Part shown: positions 34,084 to 43,423 of the stretch, piece by piece | Position numbering within the stretch: position 1 is the first letter of the stretch | Layout: every line of letters begins with the position of its first letter | Source: Chloroflexi bacterium HGW-Chloroflexi-6 | GTDB lineage: Bacteria; Chloroflexota; Anaerolineae; Anaerolineales; Villigracilaceae | DNA length: 64,000 nt | Direction of reading: 5' to 3' | Assembly: GCA_002840685.1 (NCBI GenBank) | Contig: PHBU01000001.1 | Coordinates: forward strand, 62,001-126,000 | Notes under the pieces: generated by a model | Seen by the model: the letters and a program-made list of their open reading frames with translations, nothing else | Databases searched by the model: none | What the model was told of the DNA's origin: nothing | Translations under genes and position numbers: made by a program

Positions 34084-36276
34084 ATGGACTTCCTTGAAAA
34101 ACTCAACCCCGCACAAAGACAGGCCGTCACCGCTGGTGAAGGGCCGACATTGGTCATGGCTGGCCCCGGATCGGGCAAAACCCGCGTATTGACCCAGCGC
34201 ATTGCCTATCTGATCGCATACGAAGGTGTGCGCCCCTACCAGATGCTGGCTGTCACCTTCACCAACAAGGCCGCCCGCGAGATGGGACATCGCGTCGAGC
34301 AATTGCTCGGGCAGGATATGACCAGCGGCCTGTTCCTGGGCACTTTTCACTCGATCTGCGCCCGCCTTCTGCGCCGCGAAGCGGACAAACTGCCGGTCTC
34401 CTCCGACTTCGTCATTTTCGACGCCGACGACCAGCAGAGCATCGTCAAACGCGCCATCAAAGAACTCAACCTGAATGACAAACTCTACCGTCCGGTCGTT
34501 GTTCACGCCGCGATCAGCCGCGCAAAAAACGAACTGATCCTGCCCGACGATTTTCCGGTCGTCACCTATCGCGATGAAGCCGTCAAACGCATTTACAAGC
34601 GCTATCAGGAAATGCTGCGCGACTCGAACGCGGTCGATTTCGATGACCTGCTGCTGATGACCGCCAACCTGCTGGCCGAATTCCCGGATGTGCGCGACAG
34701 ATACGCCCAGCGCTTCAGGCATGTGCTGGTCGATGAGTTCCAGGACACCAACCAGGCTCAGTACACGCTGATCAAGCACCTGTCCTCAGTTCATCGCAAC
34801 ATTTTTTGCGTCGGGGATGGGGATCAATCAATTTACGCCTGGCGCGGGGCCGATTATCGCAACATTCAGCGCTTCGAACAGGATTTCCCCGGGGCAAAAG
34901 TCATCCTGCTCGAGCAAAATTACCGCTCCAAGCAGATCATTCTTGATGCGGCCATGGCGGTCATCGACAAGGCCCGCAACCGGCGCAAGAAAAAGCTCTT
35001 TAGCGATTTGGGCCGGGGTGAAAAGATCAACTATTATGAAGCCCTCGACGATTACGGTGAGGCCAGTTTCGTGGTTGACAGCATCGCCCAACTGGTCGCC
35101 AGCAGACGCTTCGACCCCGGCGAATGCGCCGTGATGTACCGCACCAACGCCCAGTCGCGTTTGATGGAAGAAGCCTTTTTGAGCGCGCGCCTGCCCTACA
35201 AACTGGTAGGGGCCCAGCGCTTTTATGGCCGCCGTGAAGTCAAGGATGTGATCGCCTTCCTGCGCCTGGTTTACAACCCCGCCGACGAAGTTTCACTCGA
35301 CCGGGTCATCAACGTCCCCCCGCGCGGGATCGGGGATAAAACCCTGCTCACGCTGCATACCGTTGCCCGCGGTGCGGGACTCAGCCCGGGCTCTATCCTG
35401 CTCGACCTGGCCCGCGGATCAGACTCACCTTATTTTGCCCAGTTTAGCGGACGAGCCGCCCTGCCCCTGGCCGATTTTGGCGCAAGCTTCTCAGCCTGGC
35501 GCGGCGTGGCCTCGGCCTTCACGGTACCAGAACTGTTCGACAAAATTGTGGCCGACATCAACTACCAGAACCACCTCGACGACGGCACCGAAGAAGGCAC
35601 CGAACGCTGGGACAACGTGCAGGAATTGCGCCGCCTGGCCCAGGAATATCAGACCCGCACCCTGTCAGAATTCCTTGAAAACGTGGCCCTGATCTCAGAC
35701 CAGGATACCCTCAGCGAAAATCAGAACGCCCCGACCCTGCTGACCCTGCATGCCGCCAAAGGATTGGAATTTGGCGCAGTCTTCATCGTCGGGCTGGATG
35801 ATGGCACCCTGCCGCACAGCCGCTCGTTTGACGAACCGGAACAGATGGAAGAAGAACGCCGCCTGTTCTACGTCGGCATGACCCGCGCCAAAGAAGCGCT
35901 GTATCTCGTCCGGGCTCTGCAACGCGGCGGACGCGGCTACGCTGAAAGCACGATCCCCTCCCGATTTTTGGAGGACCTGCCAGCCGAGCTATTAAACGGA
36001 AAAAGCCGCGCGGGCGGCGGGGGCCGTCGAAGCGGCGGCAGCTCGGGCTACAATCCGCGCCGCGATACGTGGAGCCTGCCTGCCCCCTCGCGCCCGGCCC
36101 CAATCATCGAACCCAAATTCCGGGCCGGGATGCGCGTCAGTCACCCATCCTGGGAGGAAGGCATCGTGCTCGACAGCCGCATCCAGCAGGATGACGAGAT
36201 CGTGGATGTGGTCTTTGAAAGTGTCGGTATCAAGCGCCTTTCAGCAACCCTGGCGCATTTGACAATCTTGAAATAA
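34084..36276 (+). CDS. pcrA: UvrD/PcrA-type superfamily 1 DNA helicase
   Basis: The 730-residue helicase unwinds DNA with 3'-5' polarity in repair and rolling-circle replication. Visible motifs: the Q motif LNPAQRQAV (6-14), Walker A AGPGSGKT (about 25-32), Ia TFTNKAAREM, II VDEFQDTN (about 218-225), III GDGDQSIYAWRGA, IV LEQNYRS, V TLHAAKGLEF (about 556) and VI EERRLFYVGMTRAKE. The C-terminal 55 residues (FRAGMRVSHPSWEEGIVLDS) form the Tudor-like PcrA tail that contacts RNA polymerase. The start is ATG 34084; the in-frame extension to 34042 lies in the REP/promoter region. Confidence 0.95.
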   Translation: MDFLEKLNPAQRQAVTAGEGPTLVMAGPGSGKTRVLTQRIAYLIAYEGVRPYQMLAVTFTNKAAREMGHRVEQLLGQDMTSGLFLGTFHSICARLLRREADKLPVSSDFVIFDADDQQSIVKRAIKELNLNDKLYRPVVVHAAISRAKNELILPDDFPVVTYRDEAVKRIYKRYQEMLRDSNAVDFDDLLLMTANLLAEFPDVRDRYAQRFRHVLVDEFQDTNQAQYTLIKHLSSVHRNIFCVGDGDQSIYAWRGADYRNIQRFEQDFPGAKVILLEQNYRSKQIILDAAMAVIDKARNRRKKKLFSDLGRGEKINYYEALDDYGEASFVVDSIAQLVASRRFDPGECAVMYRTNAQSRLMEEAFLSARLPYKLVGAQRFYGRREVKDVIAFLRLVYNPADEVSLDRVINVPPRGIGDKTLLTLHTVARGAGLSPGSILLDLARGSDSPYFAQFSGRAALPLADFGASFSAWRGVASAFTVPELFDKIVADINYQNHLDDGTEEGTERWDNVQELRRLAQEYQTRTLSEFLENVALISDQDTLSENQNAPTLLTLHAAKGLEFGAVFIVGLDDGTLPHSRSFDEPEQMEEERRLFYVGMTRAKEALYLVRALQRGGRGYAESTIPSRFLEDLPAELLNGKSRAGGGGRRSGGSSGYNPRRDTWSLPAPSRPAPIIEPKFRAGMRVSHPSWEEGIVLDSRIQQDDEIVDVVFESVGIKRLSATLAHLTILK

Positions 36277-36283
36277 AGCAAAT

Positions 36284-36310
36284 AGACCTGACAAAACCTG
36301 TCGGGTCTTC
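36284..36310 (+). terminator. Terminator-like hairpin after pcrA
   Basis: GACCTGACA pairs with TGTCGGGTC, with one mismatch, followed by a short TT. It lies between pcrA and the TTG-started gene. Confidence 0.6.
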
Positions 36311-36325
36311 CAACAGGAGGACACC

Positions 36326-37339
36326 TTGGCACAGACTCTAAAAATCGTTATCCCGATGGCCGGATGGGGCACACGCATGCGCCCGCAAACCTGGAGCAAG
36401 CCCAAGCCGCTGGTCAGCGTGGCCGGTAAAACATCGTTGGATCACCTGATGCACATGTTCTCGACCATCCCGGCATCTTTTGATGTGGAATATATCTTCA
36501 TCATCGGACCGTACCTGGGTGAGCAGATCCCGGTCTATCTCGAAAAGAATTATCCGCATATCAAATCCAGCTATGTGGTGCAGGAAGAAATGAAGGGACA
36601 GTCTCACGCGCTGTGGCTGGCGCGCCATTCTTTGCATGGCCCGACCATGATGGTTTTTTCAGACACCCTGGTTGAGACCGATTTTTCCTTCATCAAAGAT
36701 GAAAAGTTCGATGGGGTGGCCTGGGTAAAACCGGTTCCCGACCCGCGCCGTTTCGGTGTGGCCGAAGTGGATGAGAAAGACCAGATCACACGCCTGATCG
36801 AAAAACCGCAAACCATTGAAAACAACCTGGTGCTGGTCGGCTGCTATTTCTTCAAAAAAGGCGAGGAACTGGTTTCCGCCATCGATGAGCAGCTCAAACG
36901 CCAGGTGCAGCTTAAGGGTGAGTACTTCCTGGCAGATGCCATCAACATCATGATCGAACATGGCGCGAAAATGCGCCCCGAAAAGGTGGATGTCTGGCTG
37001 GATACCGGCACGATCGAAGCCACCCTCGAAACCAACGTTTACATGCTTGAACATGGGAGCGACAACTCGGCCGAGGCAAGCAAACGCGATGGGCTGACGG
37101 TTGTGCCGCCGGTTTTCATTCACCCCAGCGCCAAAGTGGAGCGGGCAGTGATCGGACCGCATGTCTCGATCGGGGCAGACTGCGAAGTCAGCCACTGCGT
37201 CATCAGCAACAGCATCCTGGATGAGGGCTCAGTAGCCACCCAATCGGTGCTGCACGGCTCCTTTGTCGGCAGACAGGCGCGGGTGGAGGGGCGCGCCCGG
37301 GCCGTCAACATCGGCGACAACAGCAGTATCCAGTTTTAG
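36326..37339 (+). CDS. Sugar-nucleotidyltransferase with left-handed beta-helix tail
   Basis: The 337-residue protein resembles glucose-1-phosphate thymidylyl/uridylyltransferases. The N-terminal KIVIPMAGWGTRMRPQTWSKPKPLVSVAGK (5-34) is the nucleotide-binding signature, with FSDTLVETDF near 111 for the metal site and ADAINIMIEHGAK and WLDTGTIEATLETN near 205-240 for sugar binding. From about 258, hexapeptide repeats (IHPSAKVERAVIGPHVSIGADCEVSHCVI) form a beta helix. It probably makes an NDP-sugar for surface glycans. Translation starts at TTG 36326, six bases after a perfect AGGAGG. Confidence 0.9.
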   Translation: MAQTLKIVIPMAGWGTRMRPQTWSKPKPLVSVAGKTSLDHLMHMFSTIPASFDVEYIFIIGPYLGEQIPVYLEKNYPHIKSSYVVQEEMKGQSHALWLARHSLHGPTMMVFSDTLVETDFSFIKDEKFDGVAWVKPVPDPRRFGVAEVDEKDQITRLIEKPQTIENNLVLVGCYFFKKGEELVSAIDEQLKRQVQLKGEYFLADAINIMIEHGAKMRPEKVDVWLDTGTIEATLETNVYMLEHGSDNSAEASKRDGLTVVPPVFIHPSAKVERAVIGPHVSIGADCEVSHCVISNSILDEGSVATQSVLHGSFVGRQARVEGRARAVNIGDNSSIQF

Positions 37340-37348
37340 GGATATTCT

Positions 37349-37387
37349 ATAGTAGGACAAAGTGACATCTTGTCCTACTATTTTTTT
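37349..37387 (+). terminator. Rho-independent terminator after the nucleotidyltransferase
   Basis: ATAGTAGGACAA (37349-37360) pairs perfectly with TTGTCCTACTAT (37370-37381), followed by seven T. Confidence 0.95.
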
Positions 37388-37437
37388 ATGTGGGCCTGTA
37401 CAATAAGAATACCCACTCACACCTATTTGGAGGATTC

Positions 37438-38616
<1,179 letters not shown>

Positions 38617-38634
38617 TTTTCCCCAAAAATTTAT

Positions 38635-38665
38635 CGTAGGGACGAGCCGGTGGCTCGCCCCTACG
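38635..38665. repeat. REP-like palindrome overlapping the methyltransferase stop
   Basis: CGTAGGGACGAGCC (38635-38648) pairs with GGCTCGCCCCTACG (38652-38665) with one mismatch. It shares the outer GTAGGG/CCCTAC arms of the other REPs. It sits between convergent genes and probably terminates both. Confidence 0.8.
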
Positions 38666-39335
38666 GTTTTAACCACCACAGCCCGGTAAACTCGGGCAAA
38701 ATCTCCGTCTCGACCCCCGCGGCCATCTCATCTCCAAAGAAGAATTGAACCAGTTCGCGGGCTTCGTGCACATTCTTGAAGCGATAATCAGTGGAGATCT
38801 GGCGGCTGGCAAAGCCTTTTTCGTCGAGCCAGGCATAATAATCGCTCAGATGCTCAAGGCGGACGGGAAGCTGGCTGCCGGTCCCGAGCGATTCGATGAA
38901 GATGACCGTACCGCCGGGACGCAGGACGCGTTCGACCTGCCCCCAGCCTGCTTCCAATTGTGAGCGGTCTCCCCAGACCGAAAGATAGCTGAAGCTCCAG
39001 CCCGAGACCACCAAATCGGCGCTGGCATCCTCCGCGGGGAGCCGGCGGTGATCGGCAACCTGCACCTGCCAGTTTTTGAGTCCCATGCTGCGCAGGCAGG
39101 TTTCAGCCACCTTGAGCATGTGCCCGGACGAATCGAAAGCGCGCAGGCTGCGAGCGCGTGCGGCAAGCAGCCGCTCCAAACGTCCCGTGCCGGCGCCCAG
39201 GTCAATGATATCCAGGCCGGTGGTGGACAGAATCTCTTCAATCGCTTTGGGCAGGTTGCCCTGGTAATCCTCGCAGCGAATCAGGCGATCGTACATGTCG
39301 GCATGTTGTGCGTAAACTTCTTGCTGGCTGGGCAT
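38661..39335 (-). CDS. Class I SAM-dependent methyltransferase
   Basis: The 224-residue enzyme has a Rossmann methyltransferase fold. Motif I is IIDLGAGTGRLERLLAARA (about 39-57), motif II FDSSGHMLKVA (63-73) and motif IV ADLVVSGWSFSYLSVWGD (about 105-122). The substrate is unknown. The start ATG shares one base with the stop of the SDR gene (TAATG), so the two are co-translated. The TAG stop lies inside a REP-like palindrome. Confidence 0.85.
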   Translation of the reverse strand: MPSQQEVYAQHADMYDRLIRCEDYQGNLPKAIEEILSTTGLDIIDLGAGTGRLERLLAARARSLRAFDSSGHMLKVAETCLRSMGLKNWQVQVADHRRLPAEDASADLVVSGWSFSYLSVWGDRSQLEAGWGQVERVLRPGGTVIFIESLGTGSQLPVRLEHLSDYYAWLDEKGFASRQISTDYRFKNVHEARELVQFFFGDEMAAGVETEILPEFTGLWWLKP

Positions 39336-40150
39336 TATTTTTCCTTTTGGTAGCGTTTGCGCATTTCAGCGCCAATAACCCTGACCGCCGCCGGGCGCGA
39401 CATCAGGCGCGAGGTGGCGAACATCGCCAGCCGGTTCTGAGCCCCGGGGAAGAAGCTGGGCGTTTTCCCGAGCGCGCCCAGGGTTTCGCGGACGGTATCG
39501 GCGGCGCTCATGACCGGCGGCCAGGTTTTGGCCTCGGGGTTTGGGTTTTCAGCGCGCCAGCCGGGGGTGTCGGTCGCGCCAACCACCGTTGAAAGCACAT
39601 CTACCCCATAAGGATGCAATTCTTCGGATAGGGCTTCGCCCAGGTTGAGATTGAAAGCCTTGGTTGCCGAATAAGCGCTAACGTAGCTCGTGCCAACCAT
39701 GGCCGAACCGGAGGAGACGAAGATGATCCCGCCGCGCTGGCGTTCGCGCATTTTTGCGCCAAAGGTGTGGGCCAGGCTCAGCGGCGCGCGGGCATTCAAC
39801 TCGAGGATTTTCAAGTGTTTTTCGAGCGAAACATCCAAAAAGTGGCCGATGGCCGAAACCCCGGCGTTATTGACCAGCAGGCCAATTTCCAGCGTGCTGG
39901 CGGCCTCGATCACGGCGGATAGGCCCGCGGGGGTGGCCAGGTCAGACACCACCGGTCGGGTTTCCACGCCGCTTTGGGTCGAAATCGCCGCAGATGTGGC
40001 GTTAAGCGCCTCGGCCTGGACATCCACCAAAACCAGATTCAAGCCATGGGCGGCCAACTGGCGCGCAAATTCTGCGCCGAGGCCCATGGCCGCACCGCTG
40101 ACCAAAGCCCAGGGGCCGTATTGAGAGAGAAAGGGGGTGTTGGGAGTCAT
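39335..40150 (-). CDS. Short-chain dehydrogenase/reductase (SDR)
   Basis: The 271-residue classical SDR has the NAD(P)-binding Gly motif SGAAMGLGAEFARQL (about 18-32), the LVNNAGVSAIGHF segment (about 89-101), catalytic Ser in VSSGSAMVG and the YSATK pair (Tyr and Lys near 160). An Asp-Val at the end of the second strand (LVLVDVQAEAL) suggests a preference for NAD(H). The substrate is unknown. It is followed by the methyltransferase with overlapping codons and preceded by a small ORF three bases upstream. Confidence 0.9.
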   Translation of the reverse strand: MTPNTPFLSQYGPWALVSGAAMGLGAEFARQLAAHGLNLVLVDVQAEALNATSAAISTQSGVETRPVVSDLATPAGLSAVIEAASTLEIGLLVNNAGVSAIGHFLDVSLEKHLKILELNARAPLSLAHTFGAKMRERQRGGIIFVSSGSAMVGTSYVSAYSATKAFNLNLGEALSEELHPYGVDVLSTVVGATDTPGWRAENPNPEAKTWPPVMSAADTVRETLGALGKTPSFFPGAQNRLAMFATSRLMSRPAAVRVIGAEMRKRYQKEK

Positions 40151-40153
40151 ATT

Positions 40154-40438
40154 CTAGCGCGCCTGTCCGCGAAACTGGAATTTCAAACCATCCACCAGGG
40201 TTTGGACCGCCTCCGGCGCGGCGGGATGCTTTTCGGCGTGGTGAAAAACGACCGTCAACACGAAGGGGCCGGGGTTTTCGTCGAGCGGCAGCCAGGGATA
40301 GGTCAGCAGCACGCCCAACCGTCCCTGAATGCGAACAGTATGGTGATCGTAATCGACCAACTGCGCAGCCTGGGCGCGGGAACAAATCGCAATGGCCTGG
40401 CCGGGGTAAACCTGGTTGAAACCGGGACTGGTTTGCAT
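40154..40438 (-). CDS. Hypothetical protein upstream of the SDR
   Basis: The 94-residue product, MQTSPGFNQVYPGQAIA and onward, appears to be a small mixed alpha/beta protein with no signal peptide. RLGVLLTYPWLPLDENPGPFVLTVVFHHAEKH suggests two beta strands. The stop is three bases before the SDR start, indicating a three-gene operon. No ribosome site precedes the ATG; instead an extended -10 box ends six bases upstream, so it may be leaderless. The family is not recognised. Confidence 0.6.
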   Translation of the reverse strand: MQTSPGFNQVYPGQAIAICSRAQAAQLVDYDHHTVRIQGRLGVLLTYPWLPLDENPGPFVLTVVFHHAEKHPAAPEAVQTLVDGLKFQFRGQAR

Positions 40439-40444
40439 GGGGGA

Positions 40445-40453
40445 ATCTTAGCA
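40445..40453 (-). promoter_or_regulatory. Extended -10 box directly upstream of the small ORF
   Basis: TGCTAAGAT on the minus strand (40453-40445) would place the transcript start at the ATG at 40438, a leaderless arrangement. Confidence 0.5.
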
Positions 40454-40501
40454 CGATGCGCCGGTTTTGGGCGAGCTTTTTCGATATTCTGAACCGAGAA
40501 C

Positions 40502-40538
40502 AAAAAAGGCGGAGCCTCCTTTTGAGAGACTCCGCCTT
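40502..40538 (-). terminator. Rho-independent terminator of the TspO-like gene
   Basis: AAGGCGGAG and CTCCGCCTT form a perfect 9-bp outer stem (40506-40538). On the minus strand it is followed by six T. Confidence 0.9.
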
Positions 40539-40551
40539 GTGTGATGCCTTC

Positions 40552-41307
40552 CTACTTTTTGCGGCGCTGAACGATGCTATAGACCGCCAGCCCCAAAGCC
40601 AGCGCGGAGGCGGCCCAGGCGCTGTTCGCCACCAGCGGGAATTCGGCCTGTTTGACGGCGATCCCGATAAAGGACCAGAGCAGCACGAACAAATAGCCCG
40701 AGTCGCGGCGGGTGAGGGTCATCAGCACTCCGAGCAAGCTGGCGACCGCGATCATAATGGCAGCCCAGGCCTGGGCCGGGATGCCGAACCCGCTCCAACT
40801 GATCGAATACAGATAACTGGTGATATTGGCAACCGTCGCGACAGTGATCCAGCCGAGATAAACGCTGAAGGGAATGTCCACACACCAGCGTTCAGCGGCG
40901 CTGACGGCAGTCCGCCCCACATCCAGTTTGAGATAGCTCAAGATCAACGTGCCGAGCAGGGCCAGCATGACCAGTACGCTCAAGCCGAACTCGTTGTAAT
41001 GCCAGCAGAACAGCCAGGCGGCGTTGAAAATTCCGCTCAGGGCAAATAAATAGCCCAGGTTTTGCAAGCGCGGACTTTCCTGCTGTTTGGGCAAAAACTG
41101 GAAGACGGCAAAAGCGATCCAGCCAATGTAGATGATGCCCCAGATGGCAAAAACATACCCCGCCGGAACAAAATAAACCTGGAAACGATCTGAAATTTCG
41201 CCGGTATTCTGCCCGTTAAGCGGCAGGGTGCTGGCAAGGATGTTAACGGTGATCGCAAGCGCCACAGACAGGGCGTTGGCGAGTTGGCGTAATAAATTTT
41301 TGGACAT
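40552..41307 (-). CDS. TspO/MBR-related tryptophan-rich membrane protein
   Basis: The 251-residue product has about seven hydrophobic helices and many tryptophans in conserved-looking places, such as YVFAIWGIIYIGWIAFAVFQF (about 52-72) and FNAAWLFCWHYNEFG (about 95-109). This matches the larger TspO-related tryptophan-rich proteins, of unknown but possibly porphyrin- or carotenoid-linked function. ATG 41307 has GGAGC upstream. It is monocistronic between its own terminator and a divergent region. Confidence 0.75.
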   Translation of the reverse strand: MSKNLLRQLANALSVALAITVNILASTLPLNGQNTGEISDRFQVYFVPAGYVFAIWGIIYIGWIAFAVFQFLPKQQESPRLQNLGYLFALSGIFNAAWLFCWHYNEFGLSVLVMLALLGTLILSYLKLDVGRTAVSAAERWCVDIPFSVYLGWITVATVANITSYLYSISWSGFGIPAQAWAAIMIAVASLLGVLMTLTRRDSGYLFVLLWSFIGIAVKQAEFPLVANSAWAASALALGLAVYSIVQRRKK

Positions 41308-41551
41308 GGTTGCTCCATTCTGCATAAAAAAGATGATTGTCAAGTTTTATTGTAGCGCGGCGCGCTTGCGAAAGCTATCAGGAGTTGTTTTCTGAACTTT
41401 TCTCATCAATACCGCCACAGCAAAAGCCCGGCTCGAATTCCGGCAAGATCGATTGTTTTCAGCGAAAACCGACCCGGTTCGAATTCACGCCTGAAATGTG
41501 GGATAATGAACTCAATCTATTTAAAAAATTCCCAAAGAACAGGATGTTACC

Positions 41552-41692
41552 TTGGTCAAAGTCAATTACAAGCACGAGAAGCGTCAGAAAGAGCTCGATA
41601 AAAAGAAGAAAAAAGAGCAAAAGATCAAGAAAAAGCAGGGCAAAAAAGAAATTATGCCTGGCGAGAACCAAACACAGACTCCACAAGAATAG
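41552..41692 (+). CDS. Lysine-rich microprotein, 46 residues
   Basis: A TTG-started frame encodes MVKVNYKHEKRQKELDKKKK and then a Lys/Glu/Gln-rich helix ending TPQE. The opening xxKVNYxxEKRQKELxKKKKxE matches a recurrent small bacterial protein family of unknown function, so I take it as real although it is short. AGGA is 8 bases upstream. An overlapping frame in another phase gives only a low-complexity basic peptide. A perfect terminator follows within ten bases, supporting expression. Confidence 0.65.
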   Translation: MVKVNYKHEKRQKELDKKKKKEQKIKKKQGKKEIMPGENQTQTPQE

Positions 41693-41701
41693 TCAAGTCT
41701 T

Positions 41702-41734
41702 GGGGCGGCCCGCCTGGGCCGCCCCTATCTTTTT
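41702..41734 (+). terminator. Rho-independent terminator after the microprotein gene
   Basis: GGGGCGGCCC (41702-41711) and GGGCCGCCCC (41716-41725) form a perfect 10-bp stem with a 4-base loop, followed by TATCTTTTT. Confidence 0.9.
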
Positions 41735-41780
41735 GCCTTGCCGGGGGTTTTCGCTGTCGCTCCACTTTTTTAATGAAAAC

Positions 41781-41808
41781 AAAAAGGCGTCCCGTTGTTT
41801 GGGACGCC
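41781..41808 (-). terminator. Rho-independent terminator of the NBR1-Ig-like gene
   Basis: GGCGTCCC and GGGACGCC pair perfectly (41786-41808). On the minus strand five T follow. Confidence 0.9.
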
Positions 41809-41836
41809 CTCATTCATTCAAGCCTGTGGGATTTTC

Positions 41837-42496
41837 TCAAGGCGTGGGGGTGGCAAAAACTGCGCCGGGTTCCAGGGTCGGGACCTCGGTCCCCTGGCCC
41901 GCGACAACGATCTTCACGGTCACAAATTCACCGAAAGGCTCGCCGCGGCCATTGGCCAGCCGCCAGACCGCGGAATATTCGCCCGGCGTATACGGGGCAT
42001 ACAACCTGACGGTGACATCGACCTGTCCTTGCGGCTCAACCGTTTGGTTAATTTCCCGGGTATTACCCTGCATGAGATTACCGCTCGTAAAAGCGATGGT
42101 ATACCCGGGTTTCCAGGTGCAGGTGCCCGTGTTTTTCAGGGTCCAGGTCTTCAAAAAAACCTGCCCCGGCGCAAGGATCGTGCCATCCGCAATGGTGACG
42201 TCTGCGACAAAGGCGGAGTTGTCGCAATAATCATTCTCGACCGAAGTCGGGATGATCGGGGAAGGCGACGGGGTCTCGGTGATGGTGGCGGTCGGCGTCC
42301 GCGATGGGGTGCGGGTTGGCGTGGGTTCACGGGTCGGGGTTTGGGTGGCTTCGGCGGCGGCCGTCTGCGCAAGAACCGCTGCGGCTTGAGCGGTTGCATC
42401 TTCGGCCGTGGTAACGCTGATCGGGCCGCAGGCGCCCAGCAACAGCGCCAACAGCGGCAAAAGTACAGGTAAAATTTTGTTGGATGGCTTCAACAT
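41837..42496 (-). CDS. Lipoprotein with NBR1-like Ig domain
   Basis: The 219-residue protein has a lipobox (LALLLGAC, Cys at 23), a Thr/Pro-rich linker (about 45-83) and then an Ig-like domain of the NBR1/next-to-BRCA1 type: VTIADGTILAPGQVFLKTWTLKNTGTCTWKPGYTIAF (about 100-136) with the hallmark KTWTLKNTGTCTW. Bacterial members are surface-exposed and of unknown function. The start is ATG 42496 after GAGGAA. Confidence 0.88.
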   Translation of the reverse strand: MLKPSNKILPVLLPLLALLLGACGPISVTTAEDATAQAAAVLAQTAAAEATQTPTREPTPTRTPSRTPTATITETPSPSPIIPTSVENDYCDNSAFVADVTIADGTILAPGQVFLKTWTLKNTGTCTWKPGYTIAFTSGNLMQGNTREINQTVEPQGQVDVTVRLYAPYTPGEYSAVWRLANGRGEPFGEFVTVKIVVAGQGTEVPTLEPGAVFATPTP

Positions 42497-42620
42497 GCTT
42501 TCATTCCTCGAATGGTGTGGCAAAAGGGGGTCAAAGCACACATTCTAACACCTTCTTGGTTCCCAAAAAGTTCCCCTAATCGGGTGACGCATCTCGTCCT
42601 GGCTAGCCGAACCAAGTCAT

Positions 42621-43199
42621 CTATCTTTTGATATTCCTGGGATTTTCCTCATCATCCGGCCAATTGACCGGATTCGCCTCGATGTAGCGCCAGATATTTC
42701 CCATTTCACGATCATTGCGAATGATGTGTTCGTGGTAATTGCGCTGCCAGATGCCGGTGGCGTTGTGCTCTTTATTAATCCGGTAGGACACCGCTGATTT
42801 AAAGGACCGCACAATTGCGCCCAACGAACCCGGCTTCACATTGATTTTGTGCAGATTTTCATTTGTGGCGGGCGTTGTAGGGGCGCAGCAATGCTGCGCC
42901 CCTACCTCATTGCGCAATTCTTCCGCCTGAATCACAATAATCCCATGAGCATGATTCGGCATGATGATGTACGCGCCCAATTCCACATTCGGAAAATGCT
43001 CCGGGATGGCGTGCCAGCAATCGTCCGCAATTTGGCCGAGATCATTTAAAACCATTTCCCCATTTACCACATCCCCAAACAAACAATCCCGCTGCCAGGT
43101 CACGATCGTGACAAAATACGCGCCCGTGGATGAATAATCATATCCCGGCAGGCGAATCGACCGGCGATGATGAATTTTCGGATCGAATTTGGTTGGCAT
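42621..43199 (-). CDS. REP-associated tyrosine transposase (RAYT)
   Basis: The 192-residue protein is a Y1-type transposase related to TnpA of IS200/IS605. RRSIRLPGYDYSSTGAYFVTIVTWQRDCLFG (12-42) and the metal-binding HUH site in YIIMPNHAHGIIVI (about 77-90) are clear, with catalytic Tyr in SYRINKE near 137-141. Its middle segment VGAQHCCAPTT (about 99-109) is not protein-family sequence: it is the translation of a REP palindrome inserted in frame. RAYTs mobilise or maintain REP elements. Two REP copies, one inside the gene and one upstream, support this. It has no second IS gene. Confidence 0.9.
   Translation of the reverse strand: MPTKFDPKIHHRRSIRLPGYDYSSTGAYFVTIVTWQRDCLFGDVVNGEMVLNDLGQIADDCWHAIPEHFPNVELGAYIIMPNHAHGIIVIQAEELRNEVGAQHCCAPTTPATNENLHKINVKPGSLGAIVRSFKSAVSYRINKEHNATGIWQRNYHEHIIRNDREMGNIWRYIEANPVNWPDDEENPRNIKR
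42877..42905. repeat. REP palindrome, copy 2 (inside the RAYT gene)
   Basis: This is identical to the 29-base copies at 34011-34039 and 43245-43273. It keeps the RAYT reading frame. Confidence 0.95.
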
Positions 43200-43243
43200 G
43201 AATAAATTTTACCGTCAATCCCATCAAAATTAAGATTAACAAA

Positions 43244-43274
43244 CGTAGGGGCGCAGCAATGCTGCGCCCCTACG
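43244..43274. repeat. REP palindrome, copy 3 (upstream of the RAYT gene)
   Basis: A perfect 31-base palindrome apart from the centre, with the same 29-base core. It lies 45 bases upstream of the RAYT start. Confidence 0.95.
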
Positions 43275-43368
43275 CCCAAAAACAAACCCATCCCACCGAC
43301 AAGGCAAGCCAAACCGTAAGAGCGACTCACCTGTGCTTATAAGAAGCATCTCGTCAGGCAAAGATTTT

Positions 43369-43400
43369 ACAGTCGGCAGCCCTCGTGGACTGCCGACTGT
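43369..43400 (-). terminator. Hairpin after the glyA-gcvT fusion gene
   Basis: ACAGTCGGCAG (43369-43379) pairs perfectly with CTGCCGACTGT (43390-43400). It lies 23 bases past the stop. The minus-strand T-run is weak. Confidence 0.65.
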
Positions 43401-43423
43401 CTTTCATCTTTCTACTTTCTATC

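Noticed and set aside
42621-43199. A complete IS200/IS605 element
   Set aside because: There is no TnpB and no subterminal IS hairpin pair; the protein and flanking REPs fit a domesticated RAYT.
43100-43330. A 76-codon frame containing VGAQHCCAP upstream of the RAYT
   Set aside because: It is mostly the translated REP and overlaps the RAYT start; no ribosome site.
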